Source: SIG589 sp964566175
Lineage (GTDB): Bacteria; Bacillota; Clostridia; Oscillospirales; Acutalibacteraceae
Length of the DNA: 64,000 nt
NCBI GenBank assembly: GCA_964566175.1
Contig: CAZMHU010000002.1
Location: forward strand, 61,493-125,492
Reading direction: 5' to 3'
Part shown: positions 17,755-26,957 of the stretch, one piece after another
Layout: each line of letters opens with the position of its first letter
How positions within the stretch are numbered: the stretch's first letter is position 1
The notes under the pieces: generated by a model
Told to the model about the DNA's origin: nothing
The model's input: the letters and a program-made list of their open reading frames with translations, nothing else
The model's database searches: none
Made by a program: the position numbers and the translations under genes

Positions 17755-19587
17755 TTGGAATATAAACTACTCGGCAGTATTAATTCTCCCGCCGACCTAA
17801 AAAAAATAGATGACAGCCAAATAGATGTACTTTGTGACGAAATTCGAAACTGTCTTATTGATACCGTTTCAAAAAACGGAGGACACCTTGCGTCGAATTT
17901 GGGTACGGTCGAATTAACCGTTGCACTTCACCGTGTTTTTGATGCACCCCGCGACTCGATAATTTTCGATGTCGGTCATCAGTGCTATACACATAAACTG
18001 CTCACAGGCAGGTTTGACCGTTTTTCAACACTGCGCAAAGAAAACGGTCTCTCAGGCTTTATGCGCCCGTCAGAGAGTGAATATGACCCTTTTACGACGG
18101 GCCACAGCAGCAACTCAATATCGGCGGCGTACGGCATATATAAAGCAAAGGCTCTTCTCGGTGAAGACAGCACCGCCGTTGCCGTTGTGGGCGACGGAGC
18201 ACTCACCGGCGGAATGATATACGAAGCACTTAACAACGCCGGCAACAGCAAGGGTAATTTTATTGTTGTACTCAACGACAACAAAATGTCCATTAGCCGT
18301 AATGTCGGTGCGCTCGCCAGGTATCTTGCCATAATCCGTTCGCGCTCGAATTATCACAAATTAAAGAGTAAAATTGCGGCTTTTTTGCCAACTATACCGA
18401 TAATAGGAAAGCGTATTTTTCACGGTGTTTTCAAATCAAAGGTTTTGCTTAAAAACGCGATATATCACAGCAATATTTTCGAAGGTTTGGGTTTTAATTA
18501 TCTCGGTCCGGTTGACGGTCACGACGAAAAACGTCTGGAAGAAATTTTAAAAATCGCAAAACACCAAACAAGACCGTCGGTTGTCCACGTTATGACGACC
18601 AAGGGAAAAGGCTACAAGTTTGCTGAAAGCAAACCGAACGATTATCACGGCGTTGCTCCCTTTGACGTTGAAACGGGCATCGACGGTGATATGGGTGATT
18701 GTTTTTCAACCGCATTCGGAAAAGCGCTTTGCACGTTGGCGGAAAAGGACGAAAAAATATGTGCCGTTACCGCTGCTATGAAGGTCAGCACAGGTCTTGA
18801 ACCCTTCAGCCGTCTTTATAAAAACCGCTTTTTCGATGTTGGCATTGCCGAAGAACACGCCGTAACGTTCACGGCTGGACTTGCTAGTGGGGGAATGCGC
18901 CCTGTTTTCGCTGTCTATTCATCGTTTTTACAGCGTGGGTTTGACCAAATTATTCACGATGCTGCTATCGAAAATGTCCCCATAACACTCTGCGTCGACC
19001 GTGCCGGGTTTGTTGGTGAGGACGGCGAAACGCATCAAGGCCTTTTTGATGCCGCTTTTCTTTCCGCAATTCCGAACGTTCATATATACGCTCCCGCGAA
19101 CTATTCCGAACTTGAGGAAATGCTTTGCAAAGCGATATACGAAGAAGGTGTTTCGGTCGTGCGATATCCGCGCGGTTGCGAACCCGCACAACTCTCAAAC
19201 AAACCGTATTCCGACAAAAACTTTGAAGTTTTCGGCAGTGGCAGTACAGCCGTTGTGACATACGGCAGGCTTTTTGCCGAAATTTCTTCCGCAAAGGAAA
19301 TTTTCGAGAGTTGTACCGTTATAAAACTAAACCGCATACACCCGCTTGATTGCAAACTGATACCGGTGCTTGCAAAATGCGATAAAGTGTTCTTTTTCGA
19401 AGAGGGAATAAAGACAGGCGGTATCGGCGAGCAGTTATGCCAACTGATTGCCGACAGCGCTCTTTCCTGCAGTTATAAAAACATTGCGGTTGAGGATAGG
19501 TTTGTTTCTCCGTCGTCCGTTGCCGCACAATTCAAGAAAAACGGACTTGATATTGAAACAATTATTAAGACAGTAAAAGGTGAATGA
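17755..19587 (+). CDS. dxs: 1-deoxy-D-xylulose-5-phosphate synthase
   Basis: A 610-residue thiamin-diphosphate enzyme that makes DXP from pyruvate and glyceraldehyde 3-phosphate, the first step of the MEP pathway. Domain I has GHQCYTHKLLTGR and the TPP site GDGALTGG...LNDN. Domain II starts at about 310 with GIAEEHAVTFTAGLA. A C-terminal transketolase domain follows. The start is TTG (17755) behind AGGAAG. It overlaps the tlyA start region. The length is typical. Confidence 0.96.
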   Translation: MEYKLLGSINSPADLKKIDDSQIDVLCDEIRNCLIDTVSKNGGHLASNLGTVELTVALHRVFDAPRDSIIFDVGHQCYTHKLLTGRFDRFSTLRKENGLSGFMRPSESEYDPFTTGHSSNSISAAYGIYKAKALLGEDSTAVAVVGDGALTGGMIYEALNNAGNSKGNFIVVLNDNKMSISRNVGALARYLAIIRSRSNYHKLKSKIAAFLPTIPIIGKRIFHGVFKSKVLLKNAIYHSNIFEGLGFNYLGPVDGHDEKRLEEILKIAKHQTRPSVVHVMTTKGKGYKFAESKPNDYHGVAPFDVETGIDGDMGDCFSTAFGKALCTLAEKDEKICAVTAAMKVSTGLEPFSRLYKNRFFDVGIAEEHAVTFTAGLASGGMRPVFAVYSSFLQRGFDQIIHDAAIENVPITLCVDRAGFVGEDGETHQGLFDAAFLSAIPNVHIYAPANYSELEEMLCKAIYEEGVSVVRYPRGCEPAQLSNKPYSDKNFEVFGSGSTAVVTYGRLFAEISSAKEIFESCTVIKLNRIHPLDCKLIPVLAKCDKVFFFEEGIKTGGIGEQLCQLIADSALSCSYKNIAVEDRFVSPSSVAAQFKKNGLDIETIIKTVKGE

Positions 19588-19588
19588 A

Positions 19589-20392
19589 TTGCCCGAAAAA
19601 ACAAGATTGGATACCGCCGTTTTTGAACGTGGACTTTCCGAAAGCCGAGAAAAGGCCAAAGCACTTATTATGGCAGGCGTGGTTTACGTCAATAACGAAA
19701 AGGTAGATAAAGCGGGAACTCCCGTAAAACCGAGCGATAATATTGAGGTTCGCAGCAATCCACTAAAATTTGTCAGTCGAGGTGGACTTAAACTCGAAAA
19801 AGCGATGAAAGTTTTTTCCCTCTCGCTTGATGACTGCGTTTGTGCCGATATCGGTGCGTCGACCGGCGGATTTACCGACTGTATGCTCCAATGCGGTGCA
19901 AAAAAAGTATATTCGATTGACGTCGGATACGGTCAACTTGCGTGGAAACTTCGAAGCGACAGCCGTGTTATAAACTTGGAACGAACAAACTTCCGTCACG
20001 TTACCGAAAACGAAATCCCCGAAAAACTCGATTTCGCATCGGTTGATGTTTCGTTTATTTCTCTCAAACTTATCTTGCCGGTGCTAAAAAACTTTTTAAA
20101 GCCAAACTGTAAAGCCGTTTGTTTAATAAAACCGCAGTTTGAGGCGGGAAAAGAACGCGTCGGCAAAAAAGGCGTTGTGCGAGATGAAAACGTTCACGTC
20201 GATGTTGTTACCGATATCACCGCTTTTATGGTCGAAACCGGTTTTTCGGTTTTGGGACTTGACTATTCGCCCATTAAAGGACCGGAAGGAAATATCGAAT
20301 ATTTGGCGTATATTTCTCTCTCCGACACGCCCGCTATGAGCGACGGTGTTTTTCCCGCAGAAGCCGTTCACCGCTCTCACACAGAAATTTAG
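19589..20392 (+). CDS. tlyA: TlyA family rRNA 2'-O-methyltransferase
   Basis: A protein of about 267 residues with an N-terminal S4 RNA-binding domain (about 5-65) and an FtsJ-like SAM methyltransferase domain (about 75-245, with DIGASTGGFTDCMLQCGA and the catalytic K-D-K-E set). It 2'-O-methylates C in rRNA in the studied members. A TTG at 19589 has better spacing from AAGGTG than the in-frame GTG at 19580, so the start is uncertain by three codons. It overlaps the end of dxs only if the GTG is used. Confidence 0.92.
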   Translation: MPEKTRLDTAVFERGLSESREKAKALIMAGVVYVNNEKVDKAGTPVKPSDNIEVRSNPLKFVSRGGLKLEKAMKVFSLSLDDCVCADIGASTGGFTDCMLQCGAKKVYSIDVGYGQLAWKLRSDSRVINLERTNFRHVTENEIPEKLDFASVDVSFISLKLILPVLKNFLKPNCKAVCLIKPQFEAGKERVGKKGVVRDENVHVDVVTDITAFMVETGFSVLGLDYSPIKGPEGNIEYLAYISLSDTPAMSDGVFPAEAVHRSHTEI

Positions 20393-20414
20393 AGTTCGTA
20401 TTGGAGTGATTTGT

Positions 20415-21200
20415 TTGAAAGCCGCTATAATACCAAATTACGATAAAAACGGCGTTGAAGAGATTTTAATACAACTTAAAAGTTCTCTATCAAAAAACGG
20501 AATTGAATATATTACAGTCAAAAATGACAAGGATTTTGACTGTTGTGATTTTATTATTACAATAGGCGGTGACGGAACTATCATACACGCCGCCAAGGCA
20601 GGTGCTCGTCTCGGTCTTCCGATACTCGGAATAAACAACGGCAGACTCGGTTATCTTGCCGACATCACCCCACAGGAAATTGACCGTTTTTCCGAAATCA
20701 AAAACGGCGACTGTATTATAGAAGAACGTATGCTCTTAGAGGTTGAGGTTGATAACGAAAAATATTACTGCTTAAATGATGCGGTAATTTCAAAAGGTGC
20801 CCTCTCGAGAATGATTGACATTGAGGTCAAAGCCGACGGTTGCACCGTGCCGTATCGCGCGGACGGACTTATCGCCGCCACGCCCACTGGCTCAACCGCT
20901 TATTCTATGTCTGCCGGCGGGCCAGTTGTCGACCCGAAACTCGAACTTATATTGATAACGCCGATATGTTCAAACTCGCTCTTCGACCGACCGATACTCT
21001 TTAGTGATAAAACTATTTTCGAGATAAACGTCCGTCCGCCGAAAGACACAACGGCGTATTTAACGGTTGACGGTGAATTCTCTCTTGAAATAAATCCTGA
21101 CAAACCGATATATATAAGACGTGCCGACACAACGGCAAAACTTATGCGAATTCACAAACACTCTTTTTGCAAAACTCTTACCGAAAAGATGAGGGGATAG
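20415..21200 (+). CDS. nadK: NAD kinase
   Basis: A 261-residue ATP-NAD kinase that makes NADP. The GGDGT motif (FIITIGGDGTIIHAAK), NNGRLGYLAD and the conserved GSTAYSMSAGGP motif are all present. The start is TTG at 20415 behind GGAGTG. A longer in-frame reading from 20346 would lie within tlyA and is rejected. The tlyA-nadK-argR-recN order is a standard Firmicutes cluster. Confidence 0.95.
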   Translation: MKAAIIPNYDKNGVEEILIQLKSSLSKNGIEYITVKNDKDFDCCDFIITIGGDGTIIHAAKAGARLGLPILGINNGRLGYLADITPQEIDRFSEIKNGDCIIEERMLLEVEVDNEKYYCLNDAVISKGALSRMIDIEVKADGCTVPYRADGLIAATPTGSTAYSMSAGGPVVDPKLELILITPICSNSLFDRPILFSDKTIFEINVRPPKDTTAYLTVDGEFSLEINPDKPIYIRRADTTAKLMRIHKHSFCKTLTEKMRG

Positions 21201-21205
21201 GCTTT

Positions 21206-21661
21206 ATGAAAAACAAAAGACAGGAAGCGCTTTTGAATATCATCCGCGATAACGTTGTTACAACGCAGGAAGAACTGACCGCACACCTTTTGGCGGACGG
21301 TTTTAAAGTTACGCAGTCAACCGTGTCGCGCGATATAAGAGAACTAAAAATCACAAAGGCGCACGATAACGCCGGGAATTACCGTTATGTCGGCACCGCA
21401 AAAAGTAACGATTTCAAAGACGGCGACTCAGAAAAATTTGCCGACATTTTTTCAAGTGCGGTAATTTCGGTTCGCAGTGCTATGAACGATGTTGTTATAC
21501 ACTGTTACTCGGGTATGGCGTCGGGTGCTTGTGTCGCAGTTGACAGACTTTTTAAAGATATGATAATCGGCTCTTTGGCGGGCGATGATACTATTTTCAT
21601 TATTACCGAAAGTACAGCCGCCGCAGAAAAACTGACCGACTGCCTCAAAAAACTTATTTAG
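21206..21661 (+). CDS. argR: Arginine repressor ArgR/AhrC
   Basis: A 151-residue hexameric regulator of arginine metabolism. The N-terminal winged helix (about 1-70) contains TQSTVSRDIRELKITK, the recognition helix signature. The C-terminal domain binds arginine and trimerises (GDDTIFIITES region with the GD pair). ATG 21206 follows GAGGGG and is preferred over an upstream in-frame ATG that lies in nadK. Confidence 0.94.
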   Translation: MKNKRQEALLNIIRDNVVTTQEELTAHLLADGFKVTQSTVSRDIRELKITKAHDNAGNYRYVGTAKSNDFKDGDSEKFADIFSSAVISVRSAMNDVVIHCYSGMASGACVAVDRLFKDMIIGSLAGDDTIFIITESTAAAEKLTDCLKKLI

Positions 21662-21674
21662 TGGACGGTGTCTT

Positions 21675-23330
21675 ATGCTGAAATATCTGCATATTGAAAA
21701 CATTGCTGTTATTGAAAAATCAGATATTGAGTTTTTGGATGGTTTTAATGTCTTAACAGGCGAAACCGGTGCGGGTAAATCTATTGTTATCGATGCACTT
21801 AATGCCGTTTTGGGCGAACGCACATCAAAAAATCTTATTCGTGCGGGTGCAAAGCGCGCGCTCGTCAATGCGGAATTTTGTGCACTTAACAAGTCGGCGA
21901 TTGATGCGCTTGCTGAATTTTCTTATTATCCCGATGATGACGGTAATGTGGTTATACAGCGTGTTATAAGCGCCGAAGGCGGTGGAAGTATCAAAATCAA
22001 CGGACAGAGCATAACTTCTACCGTTCTTCGCAGTATCGCACCTTTTCTTGTCAATATTCACGGTCAGCACGACAGTCAGTCATTGCTCAATCCCGACACG
22101 CATTATTCTTTTATCGATATTATTGCCGAGAATGAAAAAGAACAAAAACAGTATCGTAACGAATTTAACCGATATCGCACCGTAAACAGTGAACTGCGCC
22201 GATTAAACGCACTTCAAGCCGATAAGGCACAGAAAACCGAACTTTTAAAATATCAAATTTCCGAACTAACCGCAGCCGATATAAAACAGGGTGAAACGGC
22301 GGAACTCGAACGCAAATCGGCACTTTACCGAAATTATGATAAAACTCTTCGCTCGCTCAATGCGGCATATGTTGCATTAAATGGTGAAGACGGCGACGGT
22401 GCTGTTGAAGCGGTCGCAAGCGCTCTGTCACAAGTTAATTCGGCAAATGTACCTGAACTTTCCGAAACCGCAACACGCCTTTCGGCTTTACAGATTGAAC
22501 TTTCTGAAGTTAGAAGTGTTATTAAACACTTTATCGACGGACTGGATTTCAATCCCGAAGAACTTGAACAAAACGAAAAGCGTCTTTCCTTTTTGCACGA
22601 ACTGTTTTCAAAGTACGGCAAAAGTGAAGATGCGGCAATCTCTTTTCTTCAATCGGCACAAACCGAACTTGATGGTATTTCACTTTTCGACAGTCGCATT
22701 ACCGAACTCGAAAACGAACTTGAATTTTGTTCCGAAAACCTTGTAAAATACGGAAAATCGTTATCAGACTCCAGAAAAAACGCCGCGCTCGCTTTTGAGC
22801 GTGAGGTTTGCAACGTTTTAACCTTTTTGGATATGCCGTATGTAACGTTTAAGGTTGACTTTAAAAACGGAAAATATACCAAAAACGGTTGCGATATTGT
22901 CGAATTTTTGATTTCATCAAACGCGGGCGAAGAACCGAAACCGCTGTCAAAAATAGCATCGGGCGGTGAACTTTCGCGTATTATGCTTGCCATAAAAAGT
23001 GTGCTTGCTGACCGTGATGATATCGGAACTCTGATTTTTGACGAAATCGATACCGGTATAAGCGGAAGAGCGGCACAGAAGGTCGGCATTCAACTCAAAA
23101 AAGTTGCCGCAAACAGGCAGGTGCTCTGCGTTACACATTTGGCGCAGATTGCCGCAAAAGCCGACACACATTTTTATATTGAAAAGAATGTTTTGGGTGA
23201 GCGCACCTTTACAGATATAAAACAACTTGATTTTGACGGTCGCAAATACGAACTTGCGAGAATTATAAGCGGTGAGCCGACAGAGCAAAATCTTAAAAGC
23301 GCGGAAGAAATGTTAAATAATGCAATATAA
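21675..23330 (+). CDS. recN: DNA repair protein RecN
   Basis: A 551-residue SMC-like ATPase for double-strand break repair. Walker A (TGETGAGKS) is near residue 30. The central part is coiled coil with a hinge. Near the C-terminus are the signature ASGGELSRIMLA, Walker B LIFDEIDTGISG and the H-loop VTHLAQIA. All parts are intact. Tyrosyl-tRNA synthetase follows rather than spo0A, which is the usual next region in many relatives. Confidence 0.96.
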   Translation: MLKYLHIENIAVIEKSDIEFLDGFNVLTGETGAGKSIVIDALNAVLGERTSKNLIRAGAKRALVNAEFCALNKSAIDALAEFSYYPDDDGNVVIQRVISAEGGGSIKINGQSITSTVLRSIAPFLVNIHGQHDSQSLLNPDTHYSFIDIIAENEKEQKQYRNEFNRYRTVNSELRRLNALQADKAQKTELLKYQISELTAADIKQGETAELERKSALYRNYDKTLRSLNAAYVALNGEDGDGAVEAVASALSQVNSANVPELSETATRLSALQIELSEVRSVIKHFIDGLDFNPEELEQNEKRLSFLHELFSKYGKSEDAAISFLQSAQTELDGISLFDSRITELENELEFCSENLVKYGKSLSDSRKNAALAFEREVCNVLTFLDMPYVTFKVDFKNGKYTKNGCDIVEFLISSNAGEEPKPLSKIASGGELSRIMLAIKSVLADRDDIGTLIFDEIDTGISGRAAQKVGIQLKKVAANRQVLCVTHLAQIAAKADTHFYIEKNVLGERTFTDIKQLDFDGRKYELARIISGEPTEQNLKSAEEMLNNAI

Positions 23331-23346
23331 ACGGAGGAAACAAAAA

Positions 23347-24567
23347 ATGCAGATTTACGAAGAACTTGTTGCCAGAGGACTTATCGCTCAGGTAACCAAC
23401 GAAGAGCACATCAGAGAAATGATAAACAGCGGTAAAGCAACCTTTTATATCGGTTTCGACTGCACCGCAGACAGTCTCACGGCTGGTCACTTTATGGCAC
23501 TCACTTTGATGAAACGTCTTCAAATGGCGGGCAATAAGCCGATTGCTCTTATCGGCGGCGGCACTACGATGATTGGTGACCCGTCGGGCAGAAGCGATAT
23601 GAGAAAAATGCTCACCAAAGAGGATATTGACCACAACGCCGAATGTTTCCGCCGTCAGATGGAGCGTTTTATCGAATTCGGTGAAGGCAAGGCACAGATG
23701 ATTAACAACGCCGATTGGCTTTTGAACCTCAATTATGTTGAACTTTTGCGTGAGGTCGGCGCTTGTTTCTCGGTAAATAATATGTTGCGTGCCGAGTGCT
23801 ACAAGCAGCGTATGGAAAAGGGACTCAGTTTCTTTGAGTTCAACTATATGATAATGCAGAGTTATGACTTTTATCATCTCTTTAAAGAGTACGGTTGTAA
23901 TATGCAGTTCGGCGGCGATGACCAGTGGTCGAATATGCTCGGCGGTACGGAACTTATACGTAAAAAACTCGGCAAAGATGCCCACGCAATGACAATAACG
24001 CTCCTCACCGATTCTGAGGGCAAGAAGATGGGTAAAACCGCCGGAAATGCCGTGTGGCTCGACGCCGAAAAGACATCACCGTATGAATTCTATCAGTATT
24101 GGCGTAACGTCGGTGACAGTGATGTTTTAAAATGCATTCGTATGCTCACATTTATTCCTCTTGAGAAAATCAACGAGATGGACATGTGGGAAGGCAGTGA
24201 ACTTAACACCGCTAAAGAGATTTTGGCATTTGAACTCACCAAAATGGTTCACGGCGAAGATGCCGCAGCACAGGCACAAAACGCTTCTCGCGCACTCTTC
24301 GGCGGCAGCGGAGATACCACAAATATGCCCACAACGACCATTTCGGATACCGATTTAACCGACGGAACAATAGGCGTACTTGATTTGTTGGTTCTCACAG
24401 GTCTCGTTTCTTCAAAAGGCGAGGGCAGACGTCTTGTGCAACAGGGCGGTGTTTCGGTTGACGATGTCAAAATCGGCGACCCGAATAAACGTTTTACTGC
24501 CGACGAGATTAAAAACGAAATTATAATCCGCAAGGGTAAAAAGGTTTATCACAAGGTTAATATGTAA
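23347..24567 (+). CDS. tyrS: Tyrosyl-tRNA synthetase
   Basis: A 406-residue class I synthetase. The ATP-binding HIGH-like motif is TAGHFMAL, with the GFDCTADSLT segment before it. The KMSKS-like loop is KKMGKTAGNAVW. The C-terminal S4 domain (about 340-406) has LVQQGGVSVDD. ATG 23347 follows ACGGAGG; the earlier ATG at 23320 overlaps recN. No T-box leader fits in the 16-bp gap, so control must be through the upstream transcript. Confidence 0.95.
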   Translation: MQIYEELVARGLIAQVTNEEHIREMINSGKATFYIGFDCTADSLTAGHFMALTLMKRLQMAGNKPIALIGGGTTMIGDPSGRSDMRKMLTKEDIDHNAECFRRQMERFIEFGEGKAQMINNADWLLNLNYVELLREVGACFSVNNMLRAECYKQRMEKGLSFFEFNYMIMQSYDFYHLFKEYGCNMQFGGDDQWSNMLGGTELIRKKLGKDAHAMTITLLTDSEGKKMGKTAGNAVWLDAEKTSPYEFYQYWRNVGDSDVLKCIRMLTFIPLEKINEMDMWEGSELNTAKEILAFELTKMVHGEDAAAQAQNASRALFGGSGDTTNMPTTTISDTDLTDGTIGVLDLLVLTGLVSSKGEGRRLVQQGGVSVDDVKIGDPNKRFTADEIKNEIIIRKGKKVYHKVNM

Positions 24568-24574
24568 AAAACGC

Positions 24575-24607
24575 AAAATCAGCAGAAAATAATTTCTGCT
24601 GATTTTT
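24575..24607 (+). terminator. Terminator after tyrS
   Basis: Fourteen-base arms (24575-24588 and 24593-24606) with a four-base loop and A/T flanks. It lies between tyrS and the convergent small gene and can serve both strands. Confidence 0.85.
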
Positions 24608-24622
24608 ATATAGATGTGCTTT

Positions 24623-24952
24623 TCAGAAAAGAGTTATGAATTTAATGCTTGAAATTTCGCAATATACTGTTCTTGTTTTATTTTTAAGCAAAACATAATT
24701 TTCGCCGACCTCGGTGATTTTTCCGATTTTCCGTATTATACCGTTGTCATTAAAATATTCGATTATAACCGTGCGACCGATTTTCTTTTGTAAAAGCGCA
24801 GTCAAATTTTCGATTTTACTCAGTTGTGATAACCGCTCTGATTTTATAATGGCATTAACATAAAAAATTTTGTCTTCGGGGTAGTTTTCAATACCGTTTT
24901 CCATTATTTCCGCAGTTGTATATCCGCGTGCTTTATTGATGTTTCTTGCCAT
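24623..24952 (-). CDS. Small protein of unknown function with predicted Sm-like C-terminus
   Basis: A 109-residue protein not recognised by family. The first 55 residues are mainly helical (GYTTAEIMENGIENYP). The C-terminal half (about 65-109) reads as alternating beta strands with KIGKITEVGENYVLLKN, which resembles a small barrel such as the Sm/Hfq or SH3 type. ATG 24952 is selected for its GGAGC site; the longer frame to 25174 overlaps the opposite-strand gene. It has no signal peptide or membrane helix. Confidence 0.6.
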   Translation of the reverse strand: MARNINKARGYTTAEIMENGIENYPEDKIFYVNAIIKSERLSQLSKIENLTALLQKKIGRTVIIEYFNDNGIIRKIGKITEVGENYVLLKNKTRTVYCEISSIKFITLF

Positions 24953-25033
24953 AAAAATGCTCCTCTCAAAAACATTATATGGCATTTCGGTTTTTATGAT
25001 TTTTTCGGGCATAATATTCACGGAGGGATTGCT

Positions 25034-25228
25034 GTGAAAAACAAGAAAAACATTAACAAAGAAATAAGTGCTACCGCGGTTTTCAGTCAACCCGAGACCG
25101 CTTTTGAAACGGTAAACAAATACGGCACGTATGAAATACAACCTACTGCCGATACGGACAACGAATATCCGCAAATCTCCGCCGGATTGTCGAAATCGAA
25201 AAAAGGGGAAAAGACCTGTAAAAAATAA
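25034..25228 (+). CDS. Small hydrophilic protein, hypothetical
   Basis: A 64-residue charged protein with a GTG start behind a perfect CGGAGGG site (25021-25027). It starts and ends with Lys-rich stretches and has no hydrophobic core or Cys. It is divergent from the gene on the minus strand and followed directly by a terminator, which supports a real transcription unit. No function can be assigned. Confidence 0.5.
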   Translation: MKNKKNINKEISATAVFSQPETAFETVNKYGTYEIQPTADTDNEYPQISAGLSKSKKGEKTCKK

Positions 25229-25255
25229 AAAACAGTGGGGTGACCCACTGTTTTT
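25228..25255. terminator. Bidirectional terminator
   Basis: Twelve-base arms AAAAACAGTGGG and CCCACTGTTTTT (25228-25239, 25244-25255) with a GTGA loop. It separates the small plus-strand gene from dapB, whose stop codon is at 25257. Confidence 0.87.
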
Positions 25256-25256
25256 A

Positions 25257-26012
25257 TTACAAATTTAAAACCGAATTCATATCATACATACCGGCTTCTT
25301 TATCTGCCAAAAAGACTGCCGCACGGATAGCACCTGTTGCAAAAAGTCCCTTTGAGAGAGCGGTGTGCGAAAGGGTAATTATTTCGTCATTACCGGCAAA
25401 AATAACGTCGTGTTCACCGACTATTGTTCCGCCGCGAACCGAATGAATACCGATTTCGTTCTTTTTACGCTTTTCACGACGCGAATGACGGTCAAAAGTA
25501 TACTCCATTTCGTTGTCGAGCGTACTGTTTATCGCATCGGCAAGCATAATTGCCGTTCCGCTCGGGGCATCGATTTTTTGATTGTGATGCTTTTCGATAA
25601 TTTCAATATCAAAGTCATTACCGAGAATTTTTGTTGCGGTCTTTGCAAGACTGACAAGCACGTTGACGCCGAGCGACATATTAAAAGTGAAGAAAATCGG
25701 CACAGTTTTCGATGCTGTGCGAATTTTTTCAATTTGAGTATCAGAATATCCCGTTGTTGCAATAACGGCGGGAACGCTGTGTTTTTGACAAAATTCCAAC
25801 ATATCGTCAAGGTTCGACGGATTGGAAAAATCAATAACAACGTCGGGAATAACGTCAACATCGCCGAAATTGGAATAAGTGGGGAAATCGGCAGTCAGGT
25901 CTTTGCAGATATCAACACCCGCAACAACGCTGATATCATCTGTCTTTTTGATTTCGCTTGCAACGGCAAGACATACCTTGCCGAAACAACCGCTCAGTAA
26001 TACTTTTAACAT
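25257..26012 (-). CDS. dapB: 4-hydroxy-tetrahydrodipicolinate reductase
   Basis: A 251-residue NAD(P)H-dependent reductase in the diaminopimelate/lysine pathway. The Rossmann motif at the start is LLSGCFGKVG-like (VLLSGCFGKVCLAVA). The substrate-binding segment shows EKHHNQKIDAPSGTA with the catalytic His and Lys. It is the last gene of the asd-dapA-dapB unit. DAP is needed for peptidoglycan, and the same intermediate gives dipicolinate for spores. Confidence 0.95.
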   Translation of the reverse strand: MLKVLLSGCFGKVCLAVASEIKKTDDISVVAGVDICKDLTADFPTYSNFGDVDVIPDVVIDFSNPSNLDDMLEFCQKHSVPAVIATTGYSDTQIEKIRTASKTVPIFFTFNMSLGVNVLVSLAKTATKILGNDFDIEIIEKHHNQKIDAPSGTAIMLADAINSTLDNEMEYTFDRHSRREKRKKNEIGIHSVRGGTIVGEHDVIFAGNDEIITLSHTALSKGLFATGAIRAAVFLADKEAGMYDMNSVLNL

Positions 26013-26046
26013 TAAATTTTCACATCCATTTTGATTAAGGGTTAGG

Positions 26047-26928
26047 TTATAATATTCTTTTCAGTTCGGCGGCAAGTTCCTGTTCGGCAACACCGGTCAT
26101 CGGGTATAGCGGGGGACGGACAGGGCCGACATCAAGCCCGCAGATATTCATTGCCGTTTTAACAGGCACGGGGTTTACGTCGGAAAAGAGTGTCTTTATA
26201 AGCCGAACATATTTAAGTTGTGTCGCCGCACCGCGGGGAAAATCACCCGACAGGCAACTCTCGCAAAGTGTGTGAATTTCAAAAGGTAAAATATTGGACA
26301 TAACAGATATAACACCTTTCGCACCGAGCGATAAAAACGGCACGATTAAATCATCACTTCCGCTGTAAAACGTGAGCCTGTCGCCGCAGAGAGAAATGCT
26401 CTCGGCAAGTGCCGATAAATCACCGTTTGCCTCTTTAGCACCAACAATATTTTCGTGCTCAGCAAGCCGTGCATAGGTTTCGGGTTTAATATTAACCCCC
26501 GTCCTTGAAGGCACATTATAGATAATAACGGGAATATCTACCGAATCGGCAATAGCGGTATAGTGAGCAACAAGTCCGCGCTGCGAGGTTTTATTATAAT
26601 AGGGAGTAACGACCAAAATCGCATCGGCACCCTCAGTTTCGGCGTTTTTTGCCAAAGTGACGGCGTGGAGCGTGTTGTTACTGCCCGCGCCCGCAATAAC
26701 GGGAACTCGACCGTTTGCGGCTTTTTTTACGGTTTTAATAATATTTGAGTGTTCCTCTTCGGATAAAACTGCGGACTCACCGGTTGTACCGCATATAACA
26801 AGTGCGTCAATGCCGCCGTTTATCTGAATTTCAGTCAATTCCTCAAGTTTTTTGTAATTAACCGAGCAATCGCGGTTAAACGGTGTAACCAATGCGGTTG
26901 CCGCGCCCTGAAAAACCAACTTTTTCAC
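26047..26928 (-). CDS. dapA: 4-hydroxy-tetrahydrodipicolinate synthase
   Basis: A 293-residue TIM-barrel aldolase that condenses pyruvate with aspartate semialdehyde. The GTTGES motif (CGTTGESAVLSEEEH), the Tyr in VTPYYNK and the Schiff-base lysine in VGAKEANGDL are present. It lies between asd and dapB on the same strand with gaps of about 30 bp. Confidence 0.96.
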   Translation of the reverse strand: MKKLVFQGAATALVTPFNRDCSVNYKKLEELTEIQINGGIDALVICGTTGESAVLSEEEHSNIIKTVKKAANGRVPVIAGAGSNNTLHAVTLAKNAETEGADAILVVTPYYNKTSQRGLVAHYTAIADSVDIPVIIYNVPSRTGVNIKPETYARLAEHENIVGAKEANGDLSALAESISLCGDRLTFYSGSDDLIVPFLSLGAKGVISVMSNILPFEIHTLCESCLSGDFPRGAATQLKYVRLIKTLFSDVNPVPVKTAMNICGLDVGPVRPPLYPMTGVAEQELAAELKRIL

Positions 26929-26957
26929 AAAAAATCACTCCGAAAAAATTATTGACC

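Noticed and set aside
25365..26000. Plus-strand open frame of 211 codons opposite dapB
   Set aside because: Antisense shadow of a well-conserved gene, without ribosome site or recognisable domain.
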